Of a stretch of DNA of 64,000 nt, positions 24,390 to 33,994 are shown one piece after another. Position 1 is the first letter of the stretch. Every line of letters begins with the position of its first letter. The DNA is taken from NCBI RefSeq assembly GCF_051954575.1, contig NZ_JBQCHP010000065.1, positions 62,001 through 126,000 on the forward strand. Direction: 5' to 3'. The translations under genes were made by a program, and so were the position numbers. Under the pieces are notes generated by a model. It was not told where the DNA came from and did no database searches. It saw only the letters and a list, made by a program, of their open reading frames with translations. Origin of the DNA: Dyella_B sp035690825 (GTDB taxonomy: Bacteria; Pseudomonadota; Gammaproteobacteria; Xanthomonadales; Rhodanobacteraceae).

Positions 24390-25580
24390 TTACTGCTTGG
24401 CGGCGGCAGCAGCGGGGCCTGCCGACGTCTGGTCAGGCTTCCATGGGGTCGCCTTGGCGGGCGCGCCCGGCTTGATGCCCTGGACGCCCGACACGATCAC
24501 CTGATCGCCCGGTTCCAGGCCGCTGGTGACCACCCAGTCGTGCTCGTGCATGGTGTCGGCGGTGACGCGCTTCTGTGCCACCTTGCCGTCCTTGCCGACC
24601 AGCAGGGCGAAGGCGCCGGTCGGGTCGCGCTGGATGCCGGCCTGGGGAATCAGGAACACCTTGTTGAGTTCGCCCATGTGGGCGGTCAGGGTGACGTACA
24701 TGCCCGGCAGCAGGCGGCGGTCTGGGTTGGGCACCACGGCGCGCAGGTTGATGGCGCCGGTAGTCGGGTTGACCGAGGTGTCGGAGAAGTTGAGCGTGCC
24801 TTCCTTCTCATATTTGGCGCCGCTGGGCAGGGTGATCTGCACCGTGGTCTTGTCCTGCTCGGCCAGCTGCACGTTGCCCTTGGCCTGGGCGTGGCGCAGG
24901 GTGTCCAGGTCGGCGGCGCCGAGCGTGAAGTTCACGTACAGCGGGTCGAGCTGGTCCACCGTGGTCAGCAAGGTGGCGTTGGCGCCGGCGTCGGTGATGC
25001 CGTTGCCGACAATTGCGCCCTCGGTCACCTGCTGCTCGCCGGCGCGGCCGTCGATCGGCGAGGTGACATTGGTGTAACCCAGGTTGACTCGCGCGGTCTC
25101 CACGTTCGCTTGGGCCTGACGCACTGCCGCCTGGGCGGAACGCTCGTTGGCTTCATCGGTATCGAGCTGCTGGCGCGAGATATAGCCTTGCGGCACCAGC
25201 TGCCGGTCGCGGTTGGCGATCACGTGCGCATTGGTATAGCTGGCCTGGGCCGAAGCCAGCGCCGCCTCGGCATTGGCCAGGGCGGCCTTGTAGGGCACCG
25301 GATCGATCTGGAACAGCAACTGCCCCTGTTTCACGTCCGTACCTTCGGTATAGACGCGCTTGAGCAGCACGCCCGAAACGCGGGCGCGCACGTCGGCGCT
25401 GCGGAAGGCGGACAGGCGGCCGACCAGGTCCTTGGTCAGCGGCACGGTTTGCGGCTGGGCTTCGATAACCCCGACGGTCGGGGTCGGCATTTGCGGCGGG
25501 CCCTGTGTCTTGTTGCTGCAGGCGGCCAGTGCCAGCAGGCTCAGGCACAGCACCGGTGTGCGCATTGGCGTCGACTTCAT
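24390..25580 (-). CDS. RND efflux periplasmic adaptor (AcrA/MexA-like lipoprotein)
   Basis: A 396-residue membrane fusion protein linking the RND pump to the outer-membrane channel. The start at 25580 gives a lipoprotein signal, LALAAC, and has GGAG upstream. Beta-barrel and lipoyl parts read VRARVSGVLLKRVYTEGTDVKQGQLLFQIDP; the alpha-hairpin is about 105-165, then NLGYTNVTSPIDGRAG and a C-terminal membrane-proximal domain with DWVVTSGLEPGDQVIV. It is the first gene of the pump operon. Confidence 0.93.
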   Translation of the reverse strand: MKSTPMRTPVLCLSLLALAACSNKTQGPPQMPTPTVGVIEAQPQTVPLTKDLVGRLSAFRSADVRARVSGVLLKRVYTEGTDVKQGQLLFQIDPVPYKAALANAEAALASAQASYTNAHVIANRDRQLVPQGYISRQQLDTDEANERSAQAAVRQAQANVETARVNLGYTNVTSPIDGRAGEQQVTEGAIVGNGITDAGANATLLTTVDQLDPLYVNFTLGAADLDTLRHAQAKGNVQLAEQDKTTVQITLPSGAKYEKEGTLNFSDTSVNPTTGAINLRAVVPNPDRRLLPGMYVTLTAHMGELNKVFLIPQAGIQRDPTGAFALLVGKDGKVAQKRVTADTMHEHDWVVTSGLEPGDQVIVSGVQGIKPGAPAKATPWKPDQTSAGPAAAAAKQ

Positions 25581-26103
25581 GAGAACTCCATGACTTGCGT
25601 AATCGGGGTAGGGGGCGGGCGCGGCTCGCCCGGTGCCCGGCTGTTCCGGCCGGAAAAGCTTACGTTTAACGGATTGGGGTTTACTTTTTCCTGTGCCGTT
25701 TGTCCCGCTGACGGACAATCGATCAAGTATACCGGCCAGTTTACAATTTATTCTTCACGGGAATCCAGCCTTTCGCGAGGATGACTTGCGACACGGGCGC
25801 CAACCGGCGGGTTGTGAACGGGGGATGGATCGGCGCGCCTCGGTGCTCCCGCGGAGCAGGCGGCGGCGAGGATGTTCTTGTCATACAACTTCAGCGTTAC
25901 AGGACGTGCATGGGGTTGCTTCGAGATTCGGATACTTTTGCGAGCATGTCCGTACGCAGCGAAAGCGACGCGTCATGCATCGAGCGGCCACGAACTACAA
26001 CACGCGTTGCTGCGCTGCCGATAGATTCAATGCAACACGAAGCGTATCCTTCTAAAGCTTTCTGCTCCACATACCCCCATCATCAACTTCTTAAGTAGAA
26101 GCC
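25581..26103. other. 523-base divergent intergenic region, pump adaptor to gdhB
   Basis: No gene is recognised here; in particular there is no TetR-type repressor beside the pump. On the pump side, TATACT (25731-25726, minus strand) could be a -10 but lacks a good -35. A TTGTCC-N7-GGACAA palindrome (25700-25718) lies just downstream of it. The gdhB side holds no clear promoter or leader structure. Confidence 0.5.
25700..25718. promoter_or_regulatory. Possible operator palindrome upstream of the RND operon
   Basis: TTGTCCCGCTGACGGACAA has 6-bp inverted arms around 7 bases. It lies about 120 bases before the adaptor start, eight bases downstream of a TATACT candidate -10 on the minus strand. 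It could bind a repressor encoded elsewhere; chance symmetry is not excluded. Confidence 0.3.
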
Positions 26104-29100
26104 ATGAATGCGATCCGTGCGGCCAACGACATTCCCCTCGTGTCTGTCGTATTCGAAGAATTGAAGAAAAGCGGTTATCCGACCAAGCGCCTTGATGAGG
26201 CGCAATTTTTTATCGGCGCCTTTTTCGCGCGCATCGCCAGCACCGACGTCGACCTGCATACGCCCGCCGAATGGGCGCAGGTGATCACCGGCCTGCTCGA
26301 TTTCCTGCAGCAGCGCACGCCGCAGCGCGCCGCGGTGCGCATCACCAGCGCGGCGCATGCGGCGCGCAGCGCGGTGGAAATCGTCACCGACGACATGCCG
26401 TTCCTGGTCGACACTGCCAGCATGATCCTGTCCGAACACTCGCCCGTGCACCTGGTGCTGCATCCGGTGGTGAAGGTGACCCGCGACGCCAACGGCCAGC
26501 TCCAGGACCTGGGCGACGAAAATGGCGCGTCCGAATCGGTGATGCATTTCGAAGTGGACAGCATCCTGGACGAATCCATCCAGGCACAGCTGAAGACGCG
26601 CATCGAAGATGCCCTGGAAGACGTGCGCGCGGCCGTGCGCGACTGGCGCGCAATGCGCGACAAGGCGCTGGCCATCGCGGCCGACCTGCCCAGCCGCAAG
26701 CTGCCGCTCGATGCCGCCGCGGTGAACGAAGCGAGCGAATTCCTGCGCTGGCTGGCGGATGACAACTTCACCTTCCTGGGTTACCGCGAATACGAAGTGG
26801 CCAAGTCCGGTGACGACGAAGTGCTGCGCCCGGTCGAGGAATCGGGCTTGGGCATCCTGCACAAGAGCGAACGCTCGGTGGCGCTGCGCTCGCTGCGTTC
26901 GCTGGCCGCGCATGATCTTCCGCAGTCCGGTGCGTACGACGCCATCATCCTCACCAAGACCAACGCGCGCTCGCACGTGCATCGCGCCGGCAACATGGAC
27001 TACGTGGGCGTGCTCAAGTTCGACGCCTACGGCAAACCGGTTTCCGAACAGCGTTTCCTCGGCCTGTTCACCTCCAACGCCTACATGACGCGCACGCAGG
27101 ACATGCCGCTGGTGCGCCAGCGCGTGGAGGCGGTGATGGCGCGCTCGGGCCTGAAGCGCGATGCGTATTCCGGCAAGGCGCTGCGCCACATCCTGGAAAC
27201 GCTGCCGCCGGAAGAACTGTTCCAGAGCACCGAAGACGAACTGTTCGCCACCGCCACCGGCATTCTCGAACTGCAGCAGCGCGCCCGCACGCGATTGTTC
27301 GTGCGCCGCGACCGCTACGGTCGCTTCTTCACCTGCCTGGTGTTCGTGCCGCGCGAACGCTTCAACACTTCGGTGCGCGAGCGCATCGAAGCGATGCTGC
27401 GCGAGGTGTTCCACGGCGAGAGCCTGGATTCCAACGTGCTGATGGGCGAGTCGGCGCTGGCGCGCCTGCACGTCACCGTGCGCCCGCACCTGGGCGAACA
27501 TCCCAGGTTCAACCTGCAGGAGCTGGAAACGCGCCTACTGCACATCGTGCGCAACTGGCACGACGGCCTGCGCGACAGCCTGATCGGCCATGCCGGCGCG
27601 GCGCAGGGCGTGGCGCTGTTCAACCGTTTCGACAAACTGCTGCCGGCCGGCTACATCGAAGACGTGGCGCCGGAACAGGCCGCACTGGATGTGATCGCGC
27701 TCACCGCGCTCAAGAGCGACGATTCGATCCATTTGCATTTGTACGAAGACGCGCGCGACCAGAGCCTGCGCTTCAAGGTGATCCACGTCGGCGCGCCGAT
27801 CTCGCTGTCCGACGCGTTGCCGATGCTGGAAAACATGGGTGTACGCATGCTCGCCGAGCATGTCTACACGCTGGAAAGCGAAGGCCGCACGCTCACCATC
27901 CACGACTTCGAGCTGAAAACCAAGGCGCCGCTGGCGTTCGACCTGGCGCATCTCCGCGACCGTTTCGAACGGGGTTTCGAAGCGCTGTGGCGCCACGAGG
28001 CCGAAAGCGACGGCTTCAACAATCTCGTGCTGCTGGCCCAGGCCGACTGGCGCCAGGTGGCGATGCTGCGCGGCTACTGCAAATACCTGCAGCAGGTAGG
28101 CATCGCATTCTCGCAGAGCTACATGGAAGAAACGCTGATCCGCTACCCGGCCATTGCCGGCCTGCTGATCGAGCTGTTCAACGCCAAGTTCGATCCGCGC
28201 CGCGAACTGCTTTCCGCCGGTGAGCTGGAGCGTGCGCAATCGGACCTGCGCCGCGAGATGCAGGCGCTGATTCCGGCCGATACGCAAAAGGCCAAGCCCG
28301 AGCTGATCGACGACATCGTCAACACCCTGGCCGACAAGCGCGATCAGCAGATCCATGCGCTGTGGCAGGCGCTGAAGTCGCTGCTGGACGACGTCGCCAG
28401 CCTGGACGACGAGCGCATCGTGCTCAGTTTCATGAATACGATCCGCGCCACGCTGCGTACCAATTTCTTCCAGAAGTGGGACGGCGCGCACCGTCACTAC
28501 ATCAGCTTCAAGTTCGACTCCAAGCAGGTGCCGGATGCACCCAAGCCAGTGCCGTATCGCGAGATCTTCGTGTATTCGCCGCGCGTGGAAGGTATCCATC
28601 TGCGCTTCGGTCCGGTGGCGCGCGGCGGTTTGCGCTGGTCCGATCGTCGCGAGGATTTCCGCACCGAAGTGCTGGGCCTGGTGAAGGCGCAGATGGTGAA
28701 GAACACGGTGATCGTGCCGGTGGGTTCGAAGGGTGGCTTCTTCGTCAAGCATCCGCCCGTCGGTGGGGATCGCGACGCGCAGCTGGCCGAAGGCATCGCC
28801 TGCTATCGCCTGTTCATCAACGGCCTGCTCGACATCACCGACAACCTGGTGGAAGGCAAGGTGGTGCCGCCGCACGACCTGGTGCGTCACGATGATGACG
28901 ATCCGTACCTGGTGGTAGCGGCCGACAAGGGCACCGCGACGTTCTCCGATATCGCCAACGCCATCTCCATTGAGCACGGTTTCTGGCTGGGCGATGCGTT
29001 CGCCTCCGGCGGTTCCAACGGCTACGACCACAAGGGCATGGGCATCACCGCCAAGGGCGCGTGGGAATCGGTGAAGCGCCACTTCCGTGCGCTGGGCCGC

Positions 29101-31023
29101 GACTGCCAGAGCGAGGATTTCACCTGCGTGGGCATCGGCGACATGTCCGGCGACGTGTTCGGCAACGGCATGTTGCTGTCGCGGCATATCCGGCTGCTGG
29201 CCGCGTTCGATCATCGCCATATCTTCCTCGATCCGGATCCGGATACGGCCAAGTCCTTCGCCGAGCGCGAGCGCATGTTCAAGCTGCCGCGTTCGAGCTG
29301 GGACGACTACGACAAGTCGCTGATCTCCGCCGGCGGCGGCGTGTGGCCGCGCAGCGTGAAGTCGATTCCGATTTCGCCGGAAGTGCGCGCGGCGCTGGGC
29401 CTGAGGGGCGATGTGCAGCATCTCTCGCCGAACGAGTTGATGAGCACGATCCTCAAGGCGCCGGTGGATCTGTTGTGGAACGGCGGCATCGGCACCTATG
29501 TGAAAGCCACCAGCGAAACGCATGGCGACGTCGGCGACCGCGCCAACAACGCGCTGCGCATCAATGGTGCAGAACTGCGCTGCAAGATGGTGGGCGAGGG
29601 TGGCAACCTGGGCTGCACGCAGAAGGGGCGTATCGAAGCGGCGCAGCACGGCGTGCTGCTCAACACCGACTTCATCGACAACTCCGCCGGCGTGGACACG
29701 TCCGACCACGAGGTGAACATCAAGATCCTGCTTGGCGACGCCGTGCAGCGCGCCGAGATGACCACCGATGATCGCAATCGCCTGCTCGCCACCATGACCG
29801 ACGAAGTCGGCCAATTGGTGCTGTGGGACAACTACCGCCAGAACCAGGCCATCACGCTGATGGAACGCCAGTCGGTGAAACGCCTGGGCTCGATGGCGCA
29901 CTTCATCCGCACGCTGGAAAGCGAAGGCCTGCTCGATCGCCAGGTGGAAAACCTGCCCAGCGAAAGCGAGCTCGCCGACCGCAAGGCGCGCGGACAGGGC
30001 CTGACGCGCCCGGAGTTGTCGGTGCTGTTGTCGTACGACAAGATCCGCCTGTATCAGCAACTACTCGATTCGGATGTGCCGGAAGACCCGTACTTGTCCA
30101 AGGAACTGGTGCGCTACTTCCCGCGCCCCTTGCATGAGAAATACGCCGCGCACATGCAGCGTCATCGCCTGAAGCGCGAGATCATCGCTACCGCGGTGAC
30201 CAACTCCACCCTCAACCGCATGGGCGCCACCTTCATGATGCGCATGCAGGAAGACACCGGGCAGGGGCCTGCGGCGGTCGCCAAGGCGTATACCGCGGCG
30301 CGCGAAATTCTCGGTGCGCGCGACCTGTGGGCGGATATCGAGGCGCAGGACAGCAAGGTGGCCGAAAACACCCAGGTCGATGCGGTGATGCAGATCTGGT
30401 CGATGCTGCGCCATCTCACGCGCTGGCTGCTCAATCGTCCGGGCGGCACGCTGGACATTGCCGCGAACGTGGAGCGCTACCAGTCCGCCGTGGCCGAACT
30501 CAGCAATACGCTTCCACAGGCGTTGACACCCGCCGGCAAGGCAGACTTCGCCACCAGCCAGGAGAAATGGGAAGGCCTGGGGTTGCCCACTGACCTGGCG
30601 CTGCGCCTGGCCAAGCTGCCGGAACTGCGCGCCATGCTCGATATGGTGGAAGTGGCGCAGCAGACCGGCCAGCCGATCGCCAAGGTCGCCAACGTGTTCT
30701 TCGAACTGGGCCACACGCTGGACCTGGAATGGCTGCGCGGTCAGATCGAAGCGCTGCCGGTGGAAGGCCACTGGCATGCGCAGGCACGCGGCTCGCTGCT
30801 GGATGAACTCAACCATCAGCATCGCGCCCTGGCCACCCAGGTGCTGGCGTTCAACGGCGGTGGCAGTGAGGTGTCGCCGGTGCAGGCATGGCTCAACCGC
30901 GACGATCCCACCTTGAAGTACACCCGCAGCATGCTCGCGGAAATCCTCACCCAGAACGCGGATTACCCGATCGCTTCGGTGGCGGTGCGCCGCCTGGCGC
31001 AGTTGGCGCAGGTGCCGGTGTAA
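26104..31023 (+). CDS. gdhB: NAD-specific glutamate dehydrogenase, large (180 kDa) class
   Basis: A 1639-residue GDH of the L-GDH180 class, converting glutamate to 2-oxoglutarate and ammonia with NAD+. The N-terminal half (about 1-700) carries ACT-like regulatory segments. The catalytic core (about 800-1250) has RGGLRWSDRREDFRTEVLGL, VPVGSKGGFFVKHPP with the catalytic lysine, GIGDMSGDVFGNGML, and WNGGIGTYVK. The C-terminal helical part completes the usual length. In this class activity is often allosterically controlled by amino acids. It stands alone as a long unit followed by a family C repeat and nadK. Confidence 0.95.
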   Translation: MNAIRAANDIPLVSVVFEELKKSGYPTKRLDEAQFFIGAFFARIASTDVDLHTPAEWAQVITGLLDFLQQRTPQRAAVRITSAAHAARSAVEIVTDDMPFLVDTASMILSEHSPVHLVLHPVVKVTRDANGQLQDLGDENGASESVMHFEVDSILDESIQAQLKTRIEDALEDVRAAVRDWRAMRDKALAIAADLPSRKLPLDAAAVNEASEFLRWLADDNFTFLGYREYEVAKSGDDEVLRPVEESGLGILHKSERSVALRSLRSLAAHDLPQSGAYDAIILTKTNARSHVHRAGNMDYVGVLKFDAYGKPVSEQRFLGLFTSNAYMTRTQDMPLVRQRVEAVMARSGLKRDAYSGKALRHILETLPPEELFQSTEDELFATATGILELQQRARTRLFVRRDRYGRFFTCLVFVPRERFNTSVRERIEAMLREVFHGESLDSNVLMGESALARLHVTVRPHLGEHPRFNLQELETRLLHIVRNWHDGLRDSLIGHAGAAQGVALFNRFDKLLPAGYIEDVAPEQAALDVIALTALKSDDSIHLHLYEDARDQSLRFKVIHVGAPISLSDALPMLENMGVRMLAEHVYTLESEGRTLTIHDFELKTKAPLAFDLAHLRDRFERGFEALWRHEAESDGFNNLVLLAQADWRQVAMLRGYCKYLQQVGIAFSQSYMEETLIRYPAIAGLLIELFNAKFDPRRELLSAGELERAQSDLRREMQALIPADTQKAKPELIDDIVNTLADKRDQQIHALWQALKSLLDDVASLDDERIVLSFMNTIRATLRTNFFQKWDGAHRHYISFKFDSKQVPDAPKPVPYREIFVYSPRVEGIHLRFGPVARGGLRWSDRREDFRTEVLGLVKAQMVKNTVIVPVGSKGGFFVKHPPVGGDRDAQLAEGIACYRLFINGLLDITDNLVEGKVVPPHDLVRHDDDDPYLVVAADKGTATFSDIANAISIEHGFWLGDAFASGGSNGYDHKGMGITAKGAWESVKRHFRALGRDCQSEDFTCVGIGDMSGDVFGNGMLLSRHIRLLAAFDHRHIFLDPDPDTAKSFAERERMFKLPRSSWDDYDKSLISAGGGVWPRSVKSIPISPEVRAALGLRGDVQHLSPNELMSTILKAPVDLLWNGGIGTYVKATSETHGDVGDRANNALRINGAELRCKMVGEGGNLGCTQKGRIEAAQHGVLLNTDFIDNSAGVDTSDHEVNIKILLGDAVQRAEMTTDDRNRLLATMTDEVGQLVLWDNYRQNQAITLMERQSVKRLGSMAHFIRTLESEGLLDRQVENLPSESELADRKARGQGLTRPELSVLLSYDKIRLYQQLLDSDVPEDPYLSKELVRYFPRPLHEKYAAHMQRHRLKREIIATAVTNSTLNRMGATFMMRMQEDTGQGPAAVAKAYTAAREILGARDLWADIEAQDSKVAENTQVDAVMQIWSMLRHLTRWLLNRPGGTLDIAANVERYQSAVAELSNTLPQALTPAGKADFATSQEKWEGLGLPTDLALRLAKLPELRAMLDMVEVAQQTGQPIAKVANVFFELGHTLDLEWLRGQIEALPVEGHWHAQARGSLLDELNHQHRALATQVLAFNGGGSEVSPVQAWLNRDDPTLKYTRSMLAEILTQNADYPIASVAVRRLAQLAQVPV

Positions 31024-31043
31024 TTTCGCACTTGCCGAAACAG

Positions 31044-31167
31044 CTCCCTCCCCTACGTGCAGTAGGGGAGGGTTGGGGTGGGGTGAAGCAATCTCGCGGT
31101 GAGCTCAAACAGCACTGCAAGCGCAAGCAACCCCAGCCCGGCCCTCCCCTGCAGACAGGGGAGGGAG
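31044..31167. repeat. Family C double-hairpin repeat, copy 2
   Basis: CTCCCCTAC-N5-GTAGGGGAG begins the element and CCCTCCCCTGC...GCAGACAGGGGAGGG ends it, with GGGTGGGGTGAAGC facing CAACCCCAGCCC between. It matches the copy at 1267-1387 over most of its length, including CTCGCGGTGAGCT in the middle. Confidence 0.85.
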
Positions 31168-31244
31168 CAAAGCGCAACGAATAGTCAGTTTGCTCCACCT
31201 GTCGTAAGCTCGATCGACCAACGCTTTCTGATGGATCCCCCACC

Positions 31245-32006
31245 ATGCGCCTCGCGTTCGTCGCCAGCGAAACCAATGTTGCCCAGCAGGCGCGCCGAAA
31301 ATTGGTGGATCGCTACGGCAATGTGCCGGTTACCGATGCGGAAGTGATCATCGCGCTGGGCGGCGATGGCTTCATGTTGCGCACCTTGCACGCCCATCGC
31401 GTGATCGGCGTGCCGGTCTACGGCATGAAGCTGGGCCGTGTCGGTTTCCTGATGAACAAGCACAACCTGGACGAGCTGCCCGAACGCATCGCGCGCGCGC
31501 ATGCGGCAGAGCTGTTCCCGGTGGAAATGGAAGCGGTCGACGGTGACGGCCAGACGCACATCGCGCTGGCCTTCAACGAAGTGTCGTTGTTGCGGCAAAC
31601 CAACCAGGCCGCGCACCTGGAGGTGAAGCTCAACGGCATCGTCAAACTTCAGAACCTGACCTGCGACGGCATCCTGGTTTCCACGCCAGCCGGTTCCACC
31701 GCCTACAACCTTTCCGCGCATGGTCCGATCTTGCCATTGGATGCCAACGTACTGGCGCTCACGCCGATCAGCCCGTTCCGTCCGCGCCGCTGGCGCGGCG
31801 CGATCCTGCCGCATCGCACCCTGGTGAGCCTGCGCGTGCTCGATCCCGGCAAGCGTCCGGTCAGCGCCACCGCCGATTTCCTGGAAGTACGCAATGTGCG
31901 CACGGTGGAGGTGCGCCAGTCCCCCGAACAGGGCGTGCGTTTGCTGTTCGATCCAGAGCACAATCTGGAGCAGCGCATCCTGGACGAACAATTCGCAGCG
32001 GACTAG
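31245..32006 (+). CDS. nadK: NAD kinase
   Basis: A 253-residue enzyme phosphorylating NAD+ to NADP+. The GGDG motif is in IIALGGDGFMLRTLH, followed by GRVGFLMN, the AFNEVSL segment with the NE pair, and the TPAGSTAYNLSAHGP signature. It is shorter than E. coli NadK (about 292 residues), as in xanthomonad-type enzymes, starting close to the first strand. Its TAG stop is immediately followed by a second in-frame TAG supplied by the adjoining family A repeat. Confidence 0.93.
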   Translation: MRLAFVASETNVAQQARRKLVDRYGNVPVTDAEVIIALGGDGFMLRTLHAHRVIGVPVYGMKLGRVGFLMNKHNLDELPERIARAHAAELFPVEMEAVDGDGQTHIALAFNEVSLLRQTNQAAHLEVKLNGIVKLQNLTCDGILVSTPAGSTAYNLSAHGPILPLDANVLALTPISPFRPRRWRGAILPHRTLVSLRVLDPGKRPVSATADFLEVRNVRTVEVRQSPEQGVRLLFDPEHNLEQRILDEQFAAD

Positions 32007-32088
32007 TAGGTTGGGGTGCAAACCCCAACATTGCCATCTACCAAACGTCGCGACGTTGGGGTTTGCACCCCAACCTACAGGCTTTGCG
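32006..32088. repeat. Family A palindromic repeat, copy 7
   Basis: Canonical arms GTAGGTTGGGGTGCAAACCC and GGGTTTGCACCCCAACCTAC around a spacer ending CGTCGCGAC. It lies between codirectional nadK and the 5'-nucleotidase gene and so within the possible transcript. Confidence 0.92.
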
Positions 32089-32102
32089 CTAGATTGTTGG
32101 TT

Positions 32103-33032
32103 ATGACCCGCCCCACCAAGACCGCCCACGATCCCGATGCCAGCAACGACAACCGGCTCGTCGTGGCCATCTCCTCGCGCGCATTGTTCGACCTGGGCGA
32201 CAGCCACGCCTTGTTCGAGCGAGAAGGGCTGGATGCCTACCGTGGTTTCCAGATCGATCACGAGAACGAAATCCTCCAGCCCGGCGTGGCGTTTCCGCTG
32301 GTGCAAAAGCTGCTTGGCCTGAACAAGCTTGCCGGCGACGTGCCGCCGGTCGAGGTGATCCTGCTGTCGCGCAACTCGGGCGATACGGGTTTGCGCATCT
32401 TCAATTCCATCCAGCATTACGGGCTGGAAATCAGCCGCGCCGCGTTCACCAGCGGTGCGCCGACGTCGGATTACATTGCGCCGTTCAGGGCGGATCTTTT
32501 TCTTTCCGCCAACGCCGAAGACGTCGGCCGCGCGTTGAAAGCCGGCGTGGCCGCGGCGACGATCCTGCCTTCCACCGCGCCGCCGCGCGCCAGCGAACAA
32601 TTGCGCATCGCCTTCGATGGCGATGCGGTGATCTTCGGTGACGAAGGCGAACGCGTCTCGCGCGAAGAAGGCCTGGAAGCATTCCATCGCAGTGAAACCG
32701 AGCTTGCTGAAAAGCCGCTATCGGTGGGTCCATTTCGTGGTTTTCTCAGCGCAGTGCATCGCTTGCAGGCGGCGTTTCCCGCGGAGAACTCGCCCATCCG
32801 CACCGCGCTGGTCACCGCGCGCTCGGCGCCGGCGCACAAGCGCGTGATTCTTACGCTGCGCCGCTGGGGCGTGCGTATCGACGAGGCGTTGTTTCTTGGC
32901 GGACGCGACAAGGGCCCGTTCCTGGATGCGTTCGGCGCGGACATCTTTTTCGATGATTCGCCGGCGAACGTGGAATCGGCGCGCAAGCATGTGGCGACGG
33001 GGCACGTGCCGCATGGGGTAAGCAATCCGTAG
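32103..33032 (+). CDS. 5'-nucleotidase family protein (cytosolic NT5C1-like)
   Basis: A 309-residue protein matching bacterial homologues of the cytosolic 5'-nucleotidase family. Recognisable parts are LVVAISSRALFDLGDSHALF, ILLSRNSGDTGLRIFNSIQHYGLEI, IAFDGDAVIFGDE (the DxD-like HAD segment) and the C-terminal GADIFFDDSP acidic motif. It probably dephosphorylates nucleoside monophosphates; substrate preference cannot be read. The stop TAG (33030-33032) is provided by a family A repeat. It may be cotranscribed with nadK through another copy. Confidence 0.85.
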   Translation: MTRPTKTAHDPDASNDNRLVVAISSRALFDLGDSHALFEREGLDAYRGFQIDHENEILQPGVAFPLVQKLLGLNKLAGDVPPVEVILLSRNSGDTGLRIFNSIQHYGLEISRAAFTSGAPTSDYIAPFRADLFLSANAEDVGRALKAGVAAATILPSTAPPRASEQLRIAFDGDAVIFGDEGERVSREEGLEAFHRSETELAEKPLSVGPFRGFLSAVHRLQAAFPAENSPIRTALVTARSAPAHKRVILTLRRWGVRIDEALFLGGRDKGPFLDAFGADIFFDDSPANVESARKHVATGHVPHGVSNP

Positions 33033-33101
33033 GTTGGGGTGCAAACCCCAACATCGCAGGTCGCAAGCATTACGGCGTTGAGATTCGCACCCCCAACCTA
33101 C
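33029..33101. repeat. Family A palindromic repeat, copy 8
   Basis: GTAGGTTGGGGTGCAAACCC with a more diverged right arm, GTTGAGATTCGCACCCCCAACCTAC. It fills the convergent gap between the 5'-nucleotidase and aldo/keto reductase genes. Bases 2-4 are the nucleotidase stop codon. Confidence 0.9.
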
Positions 33102-33103
33102 GT

Positions 33104-33988
33104 TCAAGGCACGGAGTGCCCTTTGCTTGCGGTCCAGATCGCGTACCAATCCTCGACATCGAGTTGCACGTTCAATGCCGCAACAGCATCGCGCAAACCA
33201 TCGATGCGCCCGGTGCCGGTAATCGGATAGGGACGCGATGGATGCCGGAGCACCCATGCGAAAGCCAGCGTCGTCAGCGAAATGCCGTAGCGCGCGGCAA
33301 TCGCGGACATTTCGGCGCGCACCCGCGTGGCTGGTTCATCCTCGCCCGTGAACAACTGTCCGCCTGCAAGCGGTGACCAGATCATCGGACGCAAGCCAAG
33401 TTGTTGCGCCTGATCGAGCGTGCCGTCGTCCAGGGCGTGCATCTGCAGCGGCGACAGCTCCACCTGGTTGGTGACCAGCGGATGGTGCTGATTGAGCAGC
33501 GCGAACTGGCTGGTGCTGTGATTGGATACGCCCCAGTGCGCCACCTTGCCTTTGCGGGTGAGCTGGGTGAATGTTTCCGCTAATGCGGCGGCATCCATCA
33601 GGTAATCGGGACGATGGACCAGCACCAGGTCGAGCTGTTCGGTATGCAGGTTGCGCAGCGATTGCTCCACCTGCGCGCTTACGTACGCCGCGCCGGTGTC
33701 GTAGTAATTGATGCGGTAAGGCTTTTGCGCGGAACGCAGGCGAATGCCGCATTTGGTCACCAGTTGCATGCGCCTGCGCAAATCTGGCGAGGCTTGCAGT
33801 GCTTCTCCGAACAGGCCTTCCGCGCGGTAGTCGCCGTAGATGTCGGCGTGATCGAACGTGGTGATGCCAAGCGCCAGGGCCTGCTCGATCCAGCGCACGC
33901 GTTCCTGCACACCGAGCTTCCATTCCGTGATGCGCCACAGGCCGGCGACGATCGGGGAGAGTTCAAAACGGTTGGCGTCGATGGTCAT
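33104..33988 (-). CDS. Aldo/keto reductase (YdhF-like)
   Basis: A 294-residue NADPH-dependent oxidoreductase of the TIM-barrel AKR superfamily. The catalytic tetrad can be placed: Asp and Tyr in FDHADIYGDYRAE, Lys in TKCGIR, His in LVLVHRPDYL. WGVSNHS and WSPLAGGQLF are further family motifs, and the C-terminal cofactor segment YPITGTGRIDGLRDA resembles E. coli YdhF. The substrate is unknown. It ends six bases upstream of the efflux outer-membrane factor, reading in the same direction. Confidence 0.9.
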   Translation of the reverse strand: MTIDANRFELSPIVAGLWRITEWKLGVQERVRWIEQALALGITTFDHADIYGDYRAEGLFGEALQASPDLRRRMQLVTKCGIRLRSAQKPYRINYYDTGAAYVSAQVEQSLRNLHTEQLDLVLVHRPDYLMDAAALAETFTQLTRKGKVAHWGVSNHSTSQFALLNQHHPLVTNQVELSPLQMHALDDGTLDQAQQLGLRPMIWSPLAGGQLFTGEDEPATRVRAEMSAIAARYGISLTTLAFAWVLRHPSRPYPITGTGRIDGLRDAVAALNVQLDVEDWYAIWTASKGHSVP

Positions 33989-33994
33989 GCCGGC

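Noticed and set aside
27535..30060. An 841-codon minus-strand frame opposite gdhB
   Set aside because: It is antisense to the catalytic core of NAD-glutamate dehydrogenase with no recognisable motif; long shadow frames are expected at this GC content.
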